Part shown: positions 23,275-34,201 of the stretch, piece after piece
How the letters are laid out: each line of letters opens with the position of its first letter
Numbering within the stretch: the first letter of the stretch is position 1
Assembly (NCBI RefSeq): GCF_037975245.1
Contig: NC_092564.1
Coordinates: 7,663,984 to 7,727,983 of the forward strand
Source: Apostichopus japonicus
Lineage: Eukaryota; Echinodermata; Holothuroidea; Aspidochirotida; Stichopodidae
DNA length: 64,000 nucleotides
Direction: 5' to 3'
Made by a program: the position numbers and the translations under genes
Notes under the pieces: model-generated
Told to the model about the DNA's origin: nothing
The model's database searches: none
The model's input: the letters and a program-made list of their open reading frames with translations, nothing else

Positions 23275-23630
23275 TTCCAGGATTGGATTTCCATATTTCT
23301 ACGACATGCCCGTTTTTCAGAAAGACTTTCATTTTACATAAACGGCTGGCGTTACGGTACTGAGAAAGAAAAAAAAATTGGAATTCGACCCATTTTTGAA
23401 ATGTTTGGTAGCCCAAAATCTTAAAAGAAAGTGACATAATTTATAGAGTTTCCACACTTTATCGACAAAGAAATTCCATGATAAACTTCAGAAATTCTTT
23501 AACCTTTTTGTTTTAAATTATGAGATTGGGACGACTTTTCAAGAGTCAAATAAACTTAGGAGAAGACTTCCACAAAGGATTTCATTTCCACAAATTTTCC
23601 ACTCTTCACCCCCTTTCCATGACCTTTCAG

Positions 23631-23744
23631 GCCTGGAATTTTGATGTTTTAAAAATGTTCAGATTTTTTCATGACTGTGAGAAACTTGCAAACTGTACTG
23701 CTTGTACTGAATTTCCTTCAGAGTTTTCAAGTTACTGTCATTAA
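23631..23744 (+). CDS. candidate terminal exon, cysteine-rich
   Basis: A very good acceptor (CCCCCTTTCCATGACCTTTCAG) ends at 23630. The phase-0 frame gives 37 codons to TAA 23742-23744. The peptide has AWNFDVLKMFRFFHDCEKLA then NCTACTEFPSEFSSYCH; four Cys in 22 residues (DC, NC, AC, YC) suggest a disulphide-rich or metal-binding end. It is not a motif I can name. The acceptor is the main support. Confidence 0.3.
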   Translation, partial: AWNFDVLKMFRFFHDCEKLANCTACTEFPSEFSSYCH

Positions 23745-24846
23745 AATACAAAACAGGTTGTTGTTGTTTTCACATCACACTTGCTTTATTGGATAGGCTT
23801 GTTATCAGTATGATGGTGTTAGTTACATCTGTCCTTAAATCTGTAAATAAGTTGCATTAGCTGTTTTTCTTATGGTGTGTAGCCGATATGTATTATAATG
23901 TATAGTACTACTACACACTTGCAAAGAACGAGAAAAAACAAAAAATTTAGTTTTAGTTTAGTTAGGCCAATGCCTTTTGAGTACATTTCATTATAATGTG
24001 AAAAATGTGGATTTTCTGCCACATAGCTGACCAATTCCTCCCTTCACCAACCCTCCTCCCTCTCTGCACTCTTGCCTCTTAATCCTTCCCATTATCAAAA
24101 TTCAGCAAAAAAAATATTAGTTCTAACGAAACATCAGAATTTAGACACCTGCAAAGTTGCGACGAAGCCATACACGGCAAGCAAGATTATCGAGTTGGTT
24201 AAAGAAAAAAAGTGACAAATATGAAAAACATGTTAATCTCTGCAGTATTTTGTTCCCCCCAAGGTGAGAGATGAAACGTGTTCTTTGAAAATTTAGTCGA
24301 TCCAAACAGACCAAAATACTCGCCCCCGGCTTTGTGAATAGTTTTTATAAAAATTAAAAAAGTATGCAAACTGTTCTCTGTGTGTTTTTATAAGATATTT
24401 TATCCAATTGCAAAATATTTACAATTCCGTGACTGTATACAATTTTACTTGGTTCTTGCAATTTTGGGGAAATTTGTCAGACAAGAAAATATATTAAATA
24501 ACTCTCTCTCTCTCTCTTTCAGTCAAAATGCCAAAAGTTTAAAGTTAATTTTACTTCTGAGATGTTGTTTTCTATAAGAGGATACATATATAGATAGAAA
24601 TAAAAAAAACATGTATTGAAATCTTGTTATCGCACTCTACATAAAAAGTAAGAGGAATCATGGTGAATTGTAGGCATAAAACCTCAAAAGACTGAAAATG
24701 AAAAATAATAAAGTATTAAATTACATTTAGATTTGTAGGACAGTCAACTTCTGTATTATGGATGATTAAACTGTTAACAAGTTGATAAAGTTAGGGTTAT
24801 AGCAGCAGCCAAATAGTTCAAACTGGGGTTACCCAATTCTGCGATA

Positions 24847-25062
24847 GGAAGGGGGAGGAAGGAAAAGGACAAGGAAATGGGAAGGGAAGGGGAGGGAGCG
24901 GAAGGGAGGGGGAAGGGAGGGGAAGGGAGGGGGAAGGGAGGGGAAGGGAGGGGGAATGGAGGGGGAAGGGGGGAAGGAAAAGGACAAGGAAATGGGAAAG
25001 GAGGGGAAGCGAGGGGAAGGAAGGGAAAGGGAAGGGAGGGGAAGTGAGGGGGAAGGCAAGAG
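24847..25062 (+). repeat. polypurine GGGGAA minisatellite
   Basis: About 215 bases of nearly pure purine on the plus strand, made of GGGAAGGGAGG-like units, with a longer internal duplication of GGAAAAGGACAAGGAAATGG 115 bases apart (24861 and 24976). Such tracts can form triplex (H-DNA) and G-quadruplex structures. The minus frame (Pro/Ser/Leu repeats) is an artefact. The flanks (23745-24846 and 25063-25634) hold no supported gene. Confidence 0.92.
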
Positions 25063-25634
25063 TGTTGACATTAAAAATATCTCTGAAACATACAGGGTTA
25101 AATTGTAGCTTACATACGCTTTGTATCTAGAGCATACCAGAAAATATTAAAGGATGGATTTAAACTGATCTGCTAAACTTAATCGAGACAATTGTGTTGA
25201 CCCTATCTCTGCTTCAAGAATAAATCAGTTTGGGCAGCCATAACACAAATGCACAGACTCATTTTCCTTCGATATTACAGAATTATTCAACAAAGTGAAT
25301 CAGATTCTTGAAACTATGGGTGCTGACCTGTATTCACCTTGCGCTTCTTTTCTAGCCGCAAGACAAAAACCAGCGAAATCTCAACCAGACATTCATTTGC
25401 ATATCAGTGTTTTAACACTACAATAAAGTATCAAAGTATTAATACTTTCGACCCAATAAAATCATAATTTTTCATTTACCGAAAAAATTCAGTCCGCAGC
25501 ATGGACTCTGTGAGGGTTTGCTCCTTAAATATTTAAAGATATTTGTTACAATGCATGCTGTGTTTTTCTGACCTTTTGTAATGGTTTACGGCCAATGCAC
25601 AGGGAGTGGTTTAATATGCACTGAAATTTCACAG

Positions 25635-25784
25635 TTGATACTGTCTGGGGGTTCTGTGAGACAATCACCCGATCCTGGCGTCAGTTCAAGGACTTTCACT
25701 CACCACAACTGGGGCAGAAATCGTCACCTAGCACCCAAAGGGAGTGGTGATGCTACTCCATATATAGCCAGGGTGTCAGAATGA
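25635..25784 (+). CDS. candidate terminal exon
   Basis: Follows an acceptor ending TGAAATTTCACAG. The phase-0 frame of 49 codons reads LILSGGSVRQSPDPGVSSRT then HHNWGRNRHLAPKGSGDAT and ends YIARVSE before TGA 25782-25784. GC and CpG content (CCCGATCCTGGCGTC) is above the surroundings. Not recognised, and rich in Ser, Gly and Arg. The acceptor's pyrimidine tract is weak, so this rests mainly on composition. Confidence 0.3.
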   Translation: MILSGGSVRQSPDPGVSSRTFTHHNWGRNRHLAPKGSGDATPYIARVSE

Positions 25785-26154
25785 CCGGAACCAATTAGTG
25801 AAAGTCTTGATAAAACGAAGGAAACACAATTTGTTGGATGTTGACTTCACTAGCAAAATAATTTAAAATACATTAATAAATATGAAGGACAATGAAAAGT
25901 TCACTATCCATATGCATATTAATACCAGTGAGAACTTAACTTTAGCCAGTAGATTTTTTATACACTGGCATTATTTAGCATGTGGCCTAAACTGTGAAAT
26001 TCTAGATTAATGTCCAGTCAGAAAGAAAGGTCATAGTCTAACCTCCCCCACCCCAACCCTTCCAAAAATCTTGGATACTACAAGAATCTAGTTTCTACTT
26101 CTTTTGTAGAATACAAACAGCAACAAGGCTGAATATTGATGAGAGACTAAAAGA

Positions 26155-26832
26155 AGTTTGCATTGTATATTTCATTTCATTTATTTCGTCTATACATAAG
26201 AACAATAGAACAAAGTGGTATAGTATAAACAGGACACTAGAGAAACAATAGTAGTTTATCGAGCTAGAGACCAAAAAATAACAAATAACAATGAAAGAAG
26301 GTAACAATCACGAGTAAAGAAAAATAAACATGAGATAATCACTACTCAGTCAGCGTAGTTTTCAATTAGGTGGGCTTTTATAGTTTGCGCTTAAACGTTA
26401 CATAAGATTTAACAGTTTTTACATCATTCGGAAGCACTTTCCAGGTTTTATAGCAGTAGTTATTCAAGAGGAATTTACCGTGTTTTGAGTGATGTCTGCT
26501 AACTGAAAAATGGGTATTATTCCTCGTACTGTTACGAATATACGCGGAATTACTGGGATAAACAATATCACTAAAGACACCGGGGAGAATATTGTTGATA
26601 TACTTATAAATTAAAGAACACATCTTGAGAACATGAATGTCGCTGACCTTAAGAATGCCAAGGTCTTTATGCAAAGTACTGGTAGGATTATGTCGATGTT
26701 TAAAAGTAATGGTTTTTAACATTCTATTTTGGAGGATTTGTAAAGGCTTAAGTATGGTAGCTTTAGCCATGCCATAAATTTCAGCACCATAAGAAAACTT
26801 AGAATATCTTAGTATATAATAAACAACAGGGT
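26155..26832 (-). mobile_element. 5'-truncated non-LTR retrotransposon (LINE) 3' end
   Basis: The minus strand encodes the C-terminal end of a non-LTR reverse transcriptase (see the frame at 26378), then about 220 bases of 3' UTR ending in GACGAAATAAATGAAATGAA. The ATGAA-type repeat tail is typical of CR1/Jockey-group LINEs. The 5' end is lost inside the reverse transcriptase region, as in a normal truncated insertion. The reading frame is intact up to its stop, so the copy is relatively young. Confidence 0.85.
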
Positions 26833-26838
26833 CAGATC
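26378..26838 (-). pseudogene. reverse transcriptase C-terminal fragment
   Basis: The frame opens with VVYYILRYSKFSYGAEIYG, the family's Y-x-x-L...SYG(I/A)E(I/V)xG block at the end of the polymerase domain. It continues MAKATILKPLQILQNRMLK, matching the usual LQ(K/N)(K/R)(A/M)L+ motif, then helical blocks such as DIHVLKMCSLIYKYINNILP, and ends TFKRKL-stop. Catalytic palm motifs (including the YxDD box), the endonuclease and ORF1 are absent, so the protein cannot be functional. The family fits the CR1/Jockey group; the exact clade cannot be set from this part. The true 5' edge of the element is uncertain by about ten bases. Confidence 0.85.
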
Positions 26839-27225
26839 CTGAGTGCGAGAGCCTTCACAGAATAAGGAACTTGATATCGATACGAAGGATCAATTCTGGA
26901 TCAGATCTGCTGATGGAGATCAAATGTGAAAGCAAACATCGGTGATCAGTATTTTTCCCCGATTAAAGTCAAAGGTCAAATACTGGTCATTCATGTTGAT
27001 CATCCACAAGTGATGTCACTTCCAAACATCAATGCATATTCCTTGATGAGGTATTGTACTGTTTCCTCACGGTACGTCTGAGAGCAATCTGGGAGGGTCA
27101 GAAGTTACCCATAGGGGAAAGACTCCCAAAAGAAAGGAAATTAAGTTAGCAATTTTAGGATGCATACTAGAGAGCTATAAGTATCAATGACATGTTAACA
27201 GGAGTATATTATGTTGCCTATGCAG

Positions 27226-27395
27226 AAAACACATTTACTATGTTGGACAATGCAGGGAGCTCCCTGGATGGACAGATATCACATTCAATCAGTTTTTATC
27301 AGTTGCCTTCCCATCACACCAAATACTATCTGATATCTTCACTCCTGTGGGGGTTTGACTCATCTTTTAAAACACAATGTGAGCAAAACCTTAAT
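27226..27395 (+). CDS. candidate exon 1 of a three-exon chain
   Basis: Either an internal exon after GCCTATGCAG (phase 1) or the start of a coding region at ATG 27192. It reads NTFTMLDNAGSSLDGQISHS, then FYQLPSHHTKYYLISSLLWG, then DSSFKTQCEQNLN, to a moderate donor AAT|GTAATG with phase 0. This fits the next exon at 27460 across a very short 64-base intron, which is unusually small; the frame also stays open through that intron for some way. Not recognised. Confidence 0.3.
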
Positions 27396-27459
27396 GTAAT
27401 GTGTAATGAAAATGATACTGGACTTCTCTGTTTCCATTTTCTTTTATATATCGTGCGAG

Positions 27460-27586
27460 ACAACAGACCAGTCAAAAAATGATTATGACAGGTCATGTGA
27501 CCATCAAGATATTGAGGAGTCACACTTTAAATGTCCTCTCTGCAGGTGCCAAGATAAATATAAATGGATGATCGAGGGTGGAAATG
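27460..27586 (+). CDS. candidate exon 2, C/H-rich (possible zinc-binding)
   Basis: A long pyrimidine tract (CTCTGTTTCCATTTTCTTTT) precedes the AG at 27458-27459. The exon is open from phase 0 to a donor ATG|GTTAGT at 27587. It contains SCDHQDIEESHFKCPLCRCQ: a C-x-H, then H-x2-C-x2-C, which looks like the second half of a RING-like or other zinc site, followed by DKYKWMIEGGN. A zinc-binding role is inference only, since one metal site at most is visible. It links in phase 1 to 27869. Confidence 0.4.
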
Positions 27587-27868
27587 GTTAGTCATAAAAA
27601 AACTAAATTAATGAAACTAATTCTACTGGCCAGATACATTGATAAATTGTTATCAAGTTTTAAGCTTTAAAATTTCATATCTTTGGGATAAAATATATTT
27701 TCACAATTCATGAAGTGGTTTCACGAAGTGATGTAAACGATTCACATAGCTATTTTTTTTTAGTTTAATTCTGCGCTTGTAATATCCCTTTAACTTCTAA
27801 CCTCTCTATGGAATGACTCTTTTATCTGAAAGGAATGCTTTTTCTGCTTATTTTTTAATCAAACATAG

Positions 27869-27918
27869 ATGACAGTCCAGGTCAAACAAATTCCATGCCA
27901 GGTCACTCATCAAGATAA
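27869..27918 (+). CDS. candidate exon 3, terminal
   Basis: The acceptor TATTTTTTAATCAAACATAG ends at 27868. Joined in phase 1 to the previous exon it gives an Asp codon and then DSPGQTNSMPGHSSR and TAA 27916-27918, a hydrophilic tail. The introns obey GT-AG. A GATAAA sequence lies about 40 bases after the stop, and no canonical AATAAA was found. Confidence 0.35.
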
Positions 27919-28181
27919 GGGGGCATCAGTTTACACATCCCATTCTCTGTACCTGATGAAGATAAATGACCAATTAGGTCAGAGAAGAGATAACAATGCT
28001 GTCACACCCCCCACCCCCCCCCCCTTAAAACCATAACAGCTCAGTTGTCAAGCTTAGGTGACCTGGTCCCCTCATCATAAGGAAGATGTGAACAGAATGA
28101 ACAAGCCCACCTCAGAATCAGGTCAACTTTATATTCAAAAGCACATGCAATTGTTAAATAGTTGGAACCTATGGGCTGTTA

Positions 28182-28340
28182 GGTGTTACCATGTGTTTTG
28201 CTTGTACACCTGTATTACCTTTCGATGCACCTATATAACACATGTATACAGGTGTTAACCTGTGCTTTGGTTACACCTGTATAAACTTTTGTTAACACCA
28301 ATAACATATGTACAAAGGTGTTACCCTGTGATTTGGTTAT
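28182..28340. repeat. 2.4 copies of a 66-69-bp unit
   Basis: GGTGTTACC-like starts at 28182, 28251 and 28317 head units sharing TGTG(C/T)TTTGGTTACACCTGT-like sequence and an ACATATGTA(T/C)A core. The copies are diverged. Confidence 0.65.
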
Positions 28341-28489
28341 TAACATAAACGCAACTATTTTATCTGTACATAAACCAAACAATTACATAGGTTCATCAAA
28401 ATGTTTGCACGTCAAAGTGCACTTCCATCACAAAGAGAGTTGAAGTTATTTCTTGAAAGTTGGTAAAGTGCAGAAAGAATTTTTTGGCT

Positions 28490-28562
28490 AGGATTGGATT
28501 GGAAACAATGCCACCTTATGATAATAAGCCTTGCACTCTACCAACTCAGCTATACAGCCCTA
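28490..28562 (-). mobile_element. tRNA-like SINE head or tRNA pseudogene
   Basis: The minus strand reads GGGCTGTATAGCTGAGTTGG then TAGAGTGCAAGGCTT, very like the D-arm side of an elongator tRNA. The B-box half (GTTTCCAATCC) is degraded. No functional cloverleaf can be drawn. Confidence 0.45.
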
Positions 28563-29360
28563 AGCTGATGATGATCCCTCCATAGATATCTTTTCCTCAT
28601 AAAACCCTTCCTTGGAATCCCTTTGCTGTTTGGCTTTTTAATATCAACTGAAATCCAGACCTGTGTGATCACTGGTGAATTGGTTAGCAAGGTACTGTGG
28701 GTTCTGACTGGTGTCCCCTCCCCCTCATCTCCCCCTCCCCTGCCCCCCCCAAAGTTTTGGTCAGCCAAACCTTTCTTTTCTACTTTGTTAATCATTTCCC
28801 TGTTAGCTTTCCGTTGTTAATTTACTCTGATTTAATTTGTCTGTTTAGTATTTCAATTTGAATCTGCAAACTGTCATGTTAATTAGACAGCAAGGGAGAG
28901 GTGCTTACACAATAAACACCAACCAATGGTGTGCCAAATTAATCTCCCGATCTATTTAGTTTGGAGAATAATACCACATAAGACCACCATAGTGAATATA
29001 TCAACCTTTTCCCTTTAAATTCACTGTGGCCTTTTAATAACGCTTTCATTCTTAGCATTTACAGGTTCTTGATGCGTTTAGTTTGCATTTGTTCTAACAG
29101 TTATTCCAACATTCATCTGCAAACAGTCTGGGACTCAGTTTCCAAGGCCACCATCAAAGGAGGCATAATCTCATAATCCTTGCAGTTTGTCTATTCTAAA
29201 GATTAACGCTAATCTTATCCACTTCACAATCACAACACTGATACATAGCCATTCAATCTTTGATTAACCACCCCCTGGGAAAAGACAACTGTAATTATTG
29301 TAGCCAGTTTGTATGTTTAGGTGAGTGTTATAGTTAGAAGACTTCCCCAAAATACTGCGA

Positions 29361-29410
29361 TATGATTGGTCAAAAGAAGATTACCAACTGACCCTACAAA
29401 CCAATCAGAG
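29361..29410. promoter_or_regulatory. pair of opposed CCAAT boxes, possible promoter
   Basis: TGATTGGTC (29364-29372) and CCAATCAGAG (29401-29410) are oppositely oriented NF-Y type CCAAT boxes about 32 bases apart. Both carry the extended ATTGG(T/C) or CCAATCAG context. They lie between the stop at 27918 and the plus-strand candidate exon at 29779, where a promoter would be expected. I found no TATA box or initiator. Confidence 0.3.
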
Positions 29411-29778
29411 TGACAGAAAGATTGCCAGGCAGACTGCAGCGCAGCATTCAACTCTGTGTATGTTTCAACACATCTGTCAACTTCCTTTATCCATAGTGCT
29501 GTACAGGTTTATAGGTTTTGAGTGGGTGACTTACACACAAAGTCCTGCCAACTTCAAGAGTAGATAAAGAAACCCTGGAAAATTTGGGTAAAAAGTGTCA
29601 AGGATCTGTGTTTCTTTTCTTTTCGAGGTAAAGAATAGCTTTTATCTTCAAAGGAGAAGTAAGAATGAGCGTAGGAAGGAGTGTTTTTTCCCCCCTTGTT
29701 CATGCAATGTTAGACAACAAGGTGCAATATAGGTCAATTACAGCAGAATCATAAACTTACACCGCTCTGGTCAAACAG

Positions 29779-29913
29779 GATCTGTGTATATTACTCATAG
29801 CTGGTTCACAAGTCAAGGTGACAAAACTGAGACAAGAGCTTACAGCTGGTACTTTACATAACCTAGTGCAGTGGATGACAATTAGCTTGTGCAAGAAATC
29901 TTTACATCTTGTG
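29779..29913 (+). CDS. candidate internal exon, phase 0-0
   Basis: The acceptor CACCGCTCTGGTCAAACAG ends at 29778. Then 45 open codons run to a strong donor GTG|GTGAGT at 29914. The peptide reads DLCILLIAGSQVKVTKLRQE then LTAGTLHNLVQWMTISLCKK. The frame has a TAA at 29752 and the only Met is near 29870, so it is either an internal exon or a 5' exon whose coding part starts at that Met. Family not recognised. It is the first of several plus-strand candidates up to 34266. Confidence 0.35.
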
Positions 29914-31313
29914 GTGAGTATCAGAAGCAGAATCACATAAGATAAGTTTTAAGATAATCTCCAATTTAATTTAACAAAAAAATAGTATCATGAGTCCTAT
30001 TAGCTTTACCTGAATTGTAGAACTTGATAGTTAAGGAACAACAAACAAAAAAATGGTTAAATTAATTTTTTTATATTAAAAACTAAATTAAAAATATTAA
30101 AAAAAAAAAAAATTTAATCGGTTGATGACAAATTAAGGATACAAGGAAATTAACTTAAGACCACATCCACTTATCGGATCATAAAAAAAGAAGAAATTAT
30201 TGGTCAAGCCTAACCTTGAACATTTTGTGAAACCAACTGTAGGCTATACAAGTCTCAGTCATTATAAAGTATTATATCTACCTCAAATATACTACTATTA
30301 TCATTATGTGTTTTAGTGTAAGATATTAGTCTAAATGCCCAGTATTAACTTAAAATTATGCTAAATATTTTCTTTAACTAATACAGATAACATGCACTCT
30401 GCTTGAAATCAATTTTGGGTGCTTTTGGGCCAAGTTTTATTTCTTAAAAAGTTAGTTACATAACTAGCAGCATATAATAAACACACTATGACAACTCTGT
30501 ATGTCCACTCTGCACACATTTGCAAAACCTTTTCAATGTGTCTATACTGTGCACTAAACTCCTTCATAAATGTTTGCTGAGCTTAAATCATGCACAGCTG
30601 TTGGAGATCAGTGTGACTTCCCTAAATCATACAGTAGATTACTTTGAGATATATGCAAACTAATGTGGCTGTTTATACCAAAGTTAAAGTTGTTGTAATC
30701 ACTCAACAATATTGAATGCCACATTCACTTGGCAATACCTGTGCAATGTAATGCACTGAAAGTCATTGTTATATGTTAGGGACCCATAGGATTGCAATTG
30801 CTACACAATAGTTCTGTACTGCAAAACCTACTGCTTATCCAATTGTACATGCATGCACTCTACTCCATGCATTCTTATAAAAACTGTGAATAAATATTTT
30901 ATATCTTATAATATAATTTTTGTAATGTATCATCATTAACCTATGTGAATGCTCCATGTATATGCCATTCATCAGGGAAACCCTACGCAAGTCCGATATG
31001 CCAGGGGTTCTCAACAAGAGTCCTGTTAGTCTGGCTTGCGATAAATTTCATCCAGGCCTGATAGAAAGAATAATTGTCCCAAATTATTGTAATAATCAGG
31101 TATGGAGGCCCATGAGGCCCTAGGCTTGAGGATCCTGACGGCCTACCCAGCACATTGCTTATACTCTAGGCATAGTGAGATTTTGGTTTCCTCTGGCCCT
31201 TTTGCTCTGGCACGATCAATGTTTCACTCCTGCCTGTGTATAAACTTAATTGATAATCCTCCCCTGCATCAACTAAATACCTTTGTGCATGCAGTAAGCC
31301 AAACTGTTGTAGC
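29914..31313. other. no gene recognised
   Basis: AT-rich with a poly-A stretch near 30080-30115. A plus frame at 31102-31386 runs into the 76-bp array and lacks splice support. Confidence 0.4.
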
Positions 31314-32513
31314 GTACTGCAGGTCATTGCAAACCTGTGACTCCTCTACACTGACTGTGCACCATAACTGCATGAACGGTATATGATATGTACTGCAGGT
31401 CATTGCAAACCTGTGACTCCTCTACACCGATTGTGCGCCATATCTGCATGAACGGTATATGATATGTACTGCAGGTCATCGCAAACCTGTGGCTCCTCTA
31501 CACCGGCTGTGCGTCATATCTGCATGAACGGTATATGATATGTACTGCAGGTCATTGCAAACCTGTGACTCCTCTACACCGACTGTGCGCCATATCTGCA
31601 TGAACGGTATATGATATGTACTGCAGGTCATTGCAAACCTGTGGCTCCTCTACACCGACTGTGCACCATATCTGCATGAACGGTATATGATATGTACTGC
31701 AGGTCATTGCAAACCTGTGGCTCCTCTACACCGACTGTGCGCCATATCTGCATGAACGGTATATGATATGTACTGCAGGTCATTGCAAACCTGTGACTCC
31801 TCTACACCGACTGTGCACCATATCTGCATGAACGGTATATGATATGTACTGCAGGTCATTGCAAACCTGTGACTCCTCTACACCGACTGTGCACCATATC
31901 TGCATGAACGGTATATGATATGTACTGCAGGTCATTGCAAACCTGTGGCTCCTCTACACCGACTGTGCGCCATATCTGCATGAACGGTATATGATATGTA
32001 CTGCAGGTCATTGCAAACCTGTGACACCTCTACACCGACTGTGCGCCATATCTGCATGAACGGTATATGATATGTACTGCAGGTCATTGCAAACCTGTGA
32101 CTCCTCTACACCGACTGTGCACCATATCTGCATGAACGGTATATGATATGTACTGCAGGTCATTGCAAACCTGTGGCTCCTCTACACCGACTGTGCACCA
32201 TATCTGCATGAACGGTATATGATATGTACTGCAGGTCATTGCAAACCTGTGACACCTCTACACCGACTGTGCGCCATATCTGCATGAACGGTATATGATA
32301 TGTACTGCAGGTCATTGCAAACCTGTGACTCCTCTACACCGACTGTGCGTCATATCTGCATGAACGGTATATGATATGTACTGCAGGTCATTGCAAACCT
32401 GTGACTCCTCTACACCGACTGTGCACCATATCTGCATGAACGGTATATGATATGTAGTGCAGGTCATTGCAAACCTGTGACTCCTCTACACCGATTGTGC
32501 GTCATATCTGCAT
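31314..32513. repeat. 76-bp tandem array, 16 copies, no indels
   Basis: Unit GTACTGCAGGTCATTGCAAA then CCTGTGACTCCTCTACACCG, ACTGTGCGCCATATCTGCAT and GAACGGTATATGATAT. Copies begin at 31314, 31390, 31466 and so on every 76 bases to 32454, with no insertion or deletion. Variation is confined to a few sites: GACTCC/GGCTCC/GACACC and GCGCC/GCACC/GCGTC. Each complete copy except the last carries a CTGCAG site. 76 is not a multiple of three and each unit contains stops, so it is not coding. Confidence 0.98.
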
Positions 32514-32871
32514 ACACGCTACGCCATACATTGTCGAAAGGTGATCAAGAACTGTTCAAATATAAATTGCTAAGCCTGACTGACTTAACTATATCTTTAG
32601 TTACATTCAATTACCAGTATATAATACCACGCAGATCCTCAATATTTAAAAAAAAACTCCCAAAATGAACCAGTTGCTTAACAACACATTTTGTCCAACA
32701 TAACCCAAACAGACCAGTCCTATGAGAGTGTTACACTGAGTACAGTTTCTGCAAGTACAGACTTTGATGCCATAAATCCCTTGATCCCAAATTAGTAACA
32801 CTCGGTAACTGCTTAAGGGTCCCAGAACCACTTAACGGTATCCATGATATTCTGTTCATTGCCAATTGTAG

Positions 32872-32982
32872 CCTATGTTTACACACCTTTGTGTGATCAA
32901 AGAGAGGTCATGCATCAGGTTTTGTATATTAAGCAAATATTATGCCTACCTGAGATATACAGTTCAATATCCATAGCACACG
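32872..32982 (+). CDS. candidate internal exon, phase 1-1
   Basis: The acceptor TTCTGTTCATTGCCAATTGTAG ends at 32871 and the donor CACG|GTAAAG starts at 32983. Between them 36 codons are open, including YVYTPLCDQREVMHQVLY and KQILCLPEIYSSISIAH. It joins in phase with the next exon if that starts at 33228. The family is not recognised. The composition (Cys, Tyr and acidic-basic mix) reads like real coding sequence. Confidence 0.4.
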
Positions 32983-33227
32983 GTAAAGTTCATACAGTGA
33001 AGGAAATGGGGAAGAAGGACTGTTACAACAACTCCATGGTTACATCAAGGCCCCAGACAGTGGATAACACGTACCCTGCACACTGTTGTTAAAGTGTTAA
33101 AGTTGCTGAAATACCCTAAAAGATGGAAGAAAACAACTGCTGTAAATTGTTGGAAGAAGTCTCTTTGAACTCTACAGTATATCAGAAACAAAAAGTACAT
33201 TCTAACATTAATTTTACTACCACAGAG

Positions 33228-33317
33228 CAGTAAATATTGAGTCCTATGATGTTGATGGTACACTGAGTTTTGTGAACCGTCATTCTGTTTGGGTTTGGTC
33301 ATCAAAAGGACCAAAAA
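33228..33317 (+). CDS. candidate internal exon, phase 1-1
   Basis: A pyrimidine-rich TTTTACTACCACAGAG precedes position 33228, and the donor AAAAA|GTAAGA follows 33317. The 29 codons read VNIESYDVDGTLSFVNRHSV then WVWSSKGPK. The closely spaced Trp residues and beta-type alternation resemble a WD40 or beta-propeller strand, but one short exon cannot establish that. Using the AG three bases earlier would change the phase. Confidence 0.4.
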
Positions 33318-34074
33318 GTAAGAAAAATTTATATTTTCGGAGGTTCAAAAAGTAGAAAATATTTATCGTTTTGACAATATGTTCATCAATTCCACTTAGC
33401 TTTAAGGTGACCAGTGAATTTATTATTCAACAATCTAGGTATGTTTACTCATGTCAAGAGTAACTTTCCGATAGTACAATCAACTTGAGTTAATACCTAC
33501 AGTAGCCAAACTTACCACCAGTCCTGCATATCTGAATCAATCTTAATAAGGTCGGACAAGAGATGGGGGATAATACCCAAGTTACAGAAGAATTAAGGTT
33601 TCAAGAAAAGGGGGAGGGGGGCCAAGTGACATATTTTTCCTCAGGGTCCAATCCGGTTATCAAAGTCATAGTCCTTAATTAAGCACACTCAGACAAATAT
33701 GATTGAAATGTAAAAAGTTGACTTTTGACAAAGCAAACTATTCAAATCTGTTTCTTTCAAGAAACCTGATCCAGTTGCATTCTTGATGGGTTTTTTGCTT
33801 TGAAGTGACTGTGAGTATCGAAACAAAATCACAAATTCAGCCAAAACATATATATTGCATTAAAAAAAGTGAACACATATTCAACTTAAAAATATAAGAA
33901 ATTAAAAATTAAAGTAAATATGTTGAATGGGAAGGGATGTTCAATCTGAAAATATATTCAAGGGAAGATGGGGTGGGTTATGAAATTTATATCTGAAAAT
34001 ATGTCATAGTCTGAAACTTATTTTTCTCTGTTATTCTTTAAAAACCAACTGAGTGTCAGATAGCCTACAGTTAG

Positions 34075-34165
34075 ACTCAAAGTTCTTTGAATTCTGCGTA
34101 CGCGGTGTTGACTGAAGCCTTTGAAGGATTAGATGTTAAGAAGCATCTGCAGCCCCTGGCAAACT
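34075..34165 (+). CDS. candidate exon, phase 0-1
   Basis: Bounded by AG at 34073-34074 (weak pyrimidine tract) and the donor AACT|GTAAGA at 34166. The frame reads TQSSLNSAYAVLTEAFEGLD then VKKHLQPLAN, an amphipathic helix pattern with CpG-containing codons (TCTGCGTACGCGGTG). It joins in phase to 34202. A competing reading fits the phase of the 33317 donor better: a terminal exon containing SKFFEFCVRGVD and then a stop. The two cannot both be right. Confidence 0.35.
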
Positions 34166-34201
34166 GTAAGAATATACGATTAACACATATGTTTTGCTTA
34201 G

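Larger units (their letters stand above)
27919..29360. other. intergenic or intronic, small repeats
   Basis: Contains a poly-C tract near 28005-28024, a short tandem repeat (28182-28340), a tRNA-like relic (28490-28562), a C-rich tract near 28720-28750 and a CCAAT-box pair at its end. No exon was found. Confidence 0.4.

Noticed and set aside
31314-32513. CRISPR array
   Set aside because: The whole 76-bp unit is conserved, with no variable spacers and no cas genes, in a eukaryote-like context; it is a plain tandem satellite.
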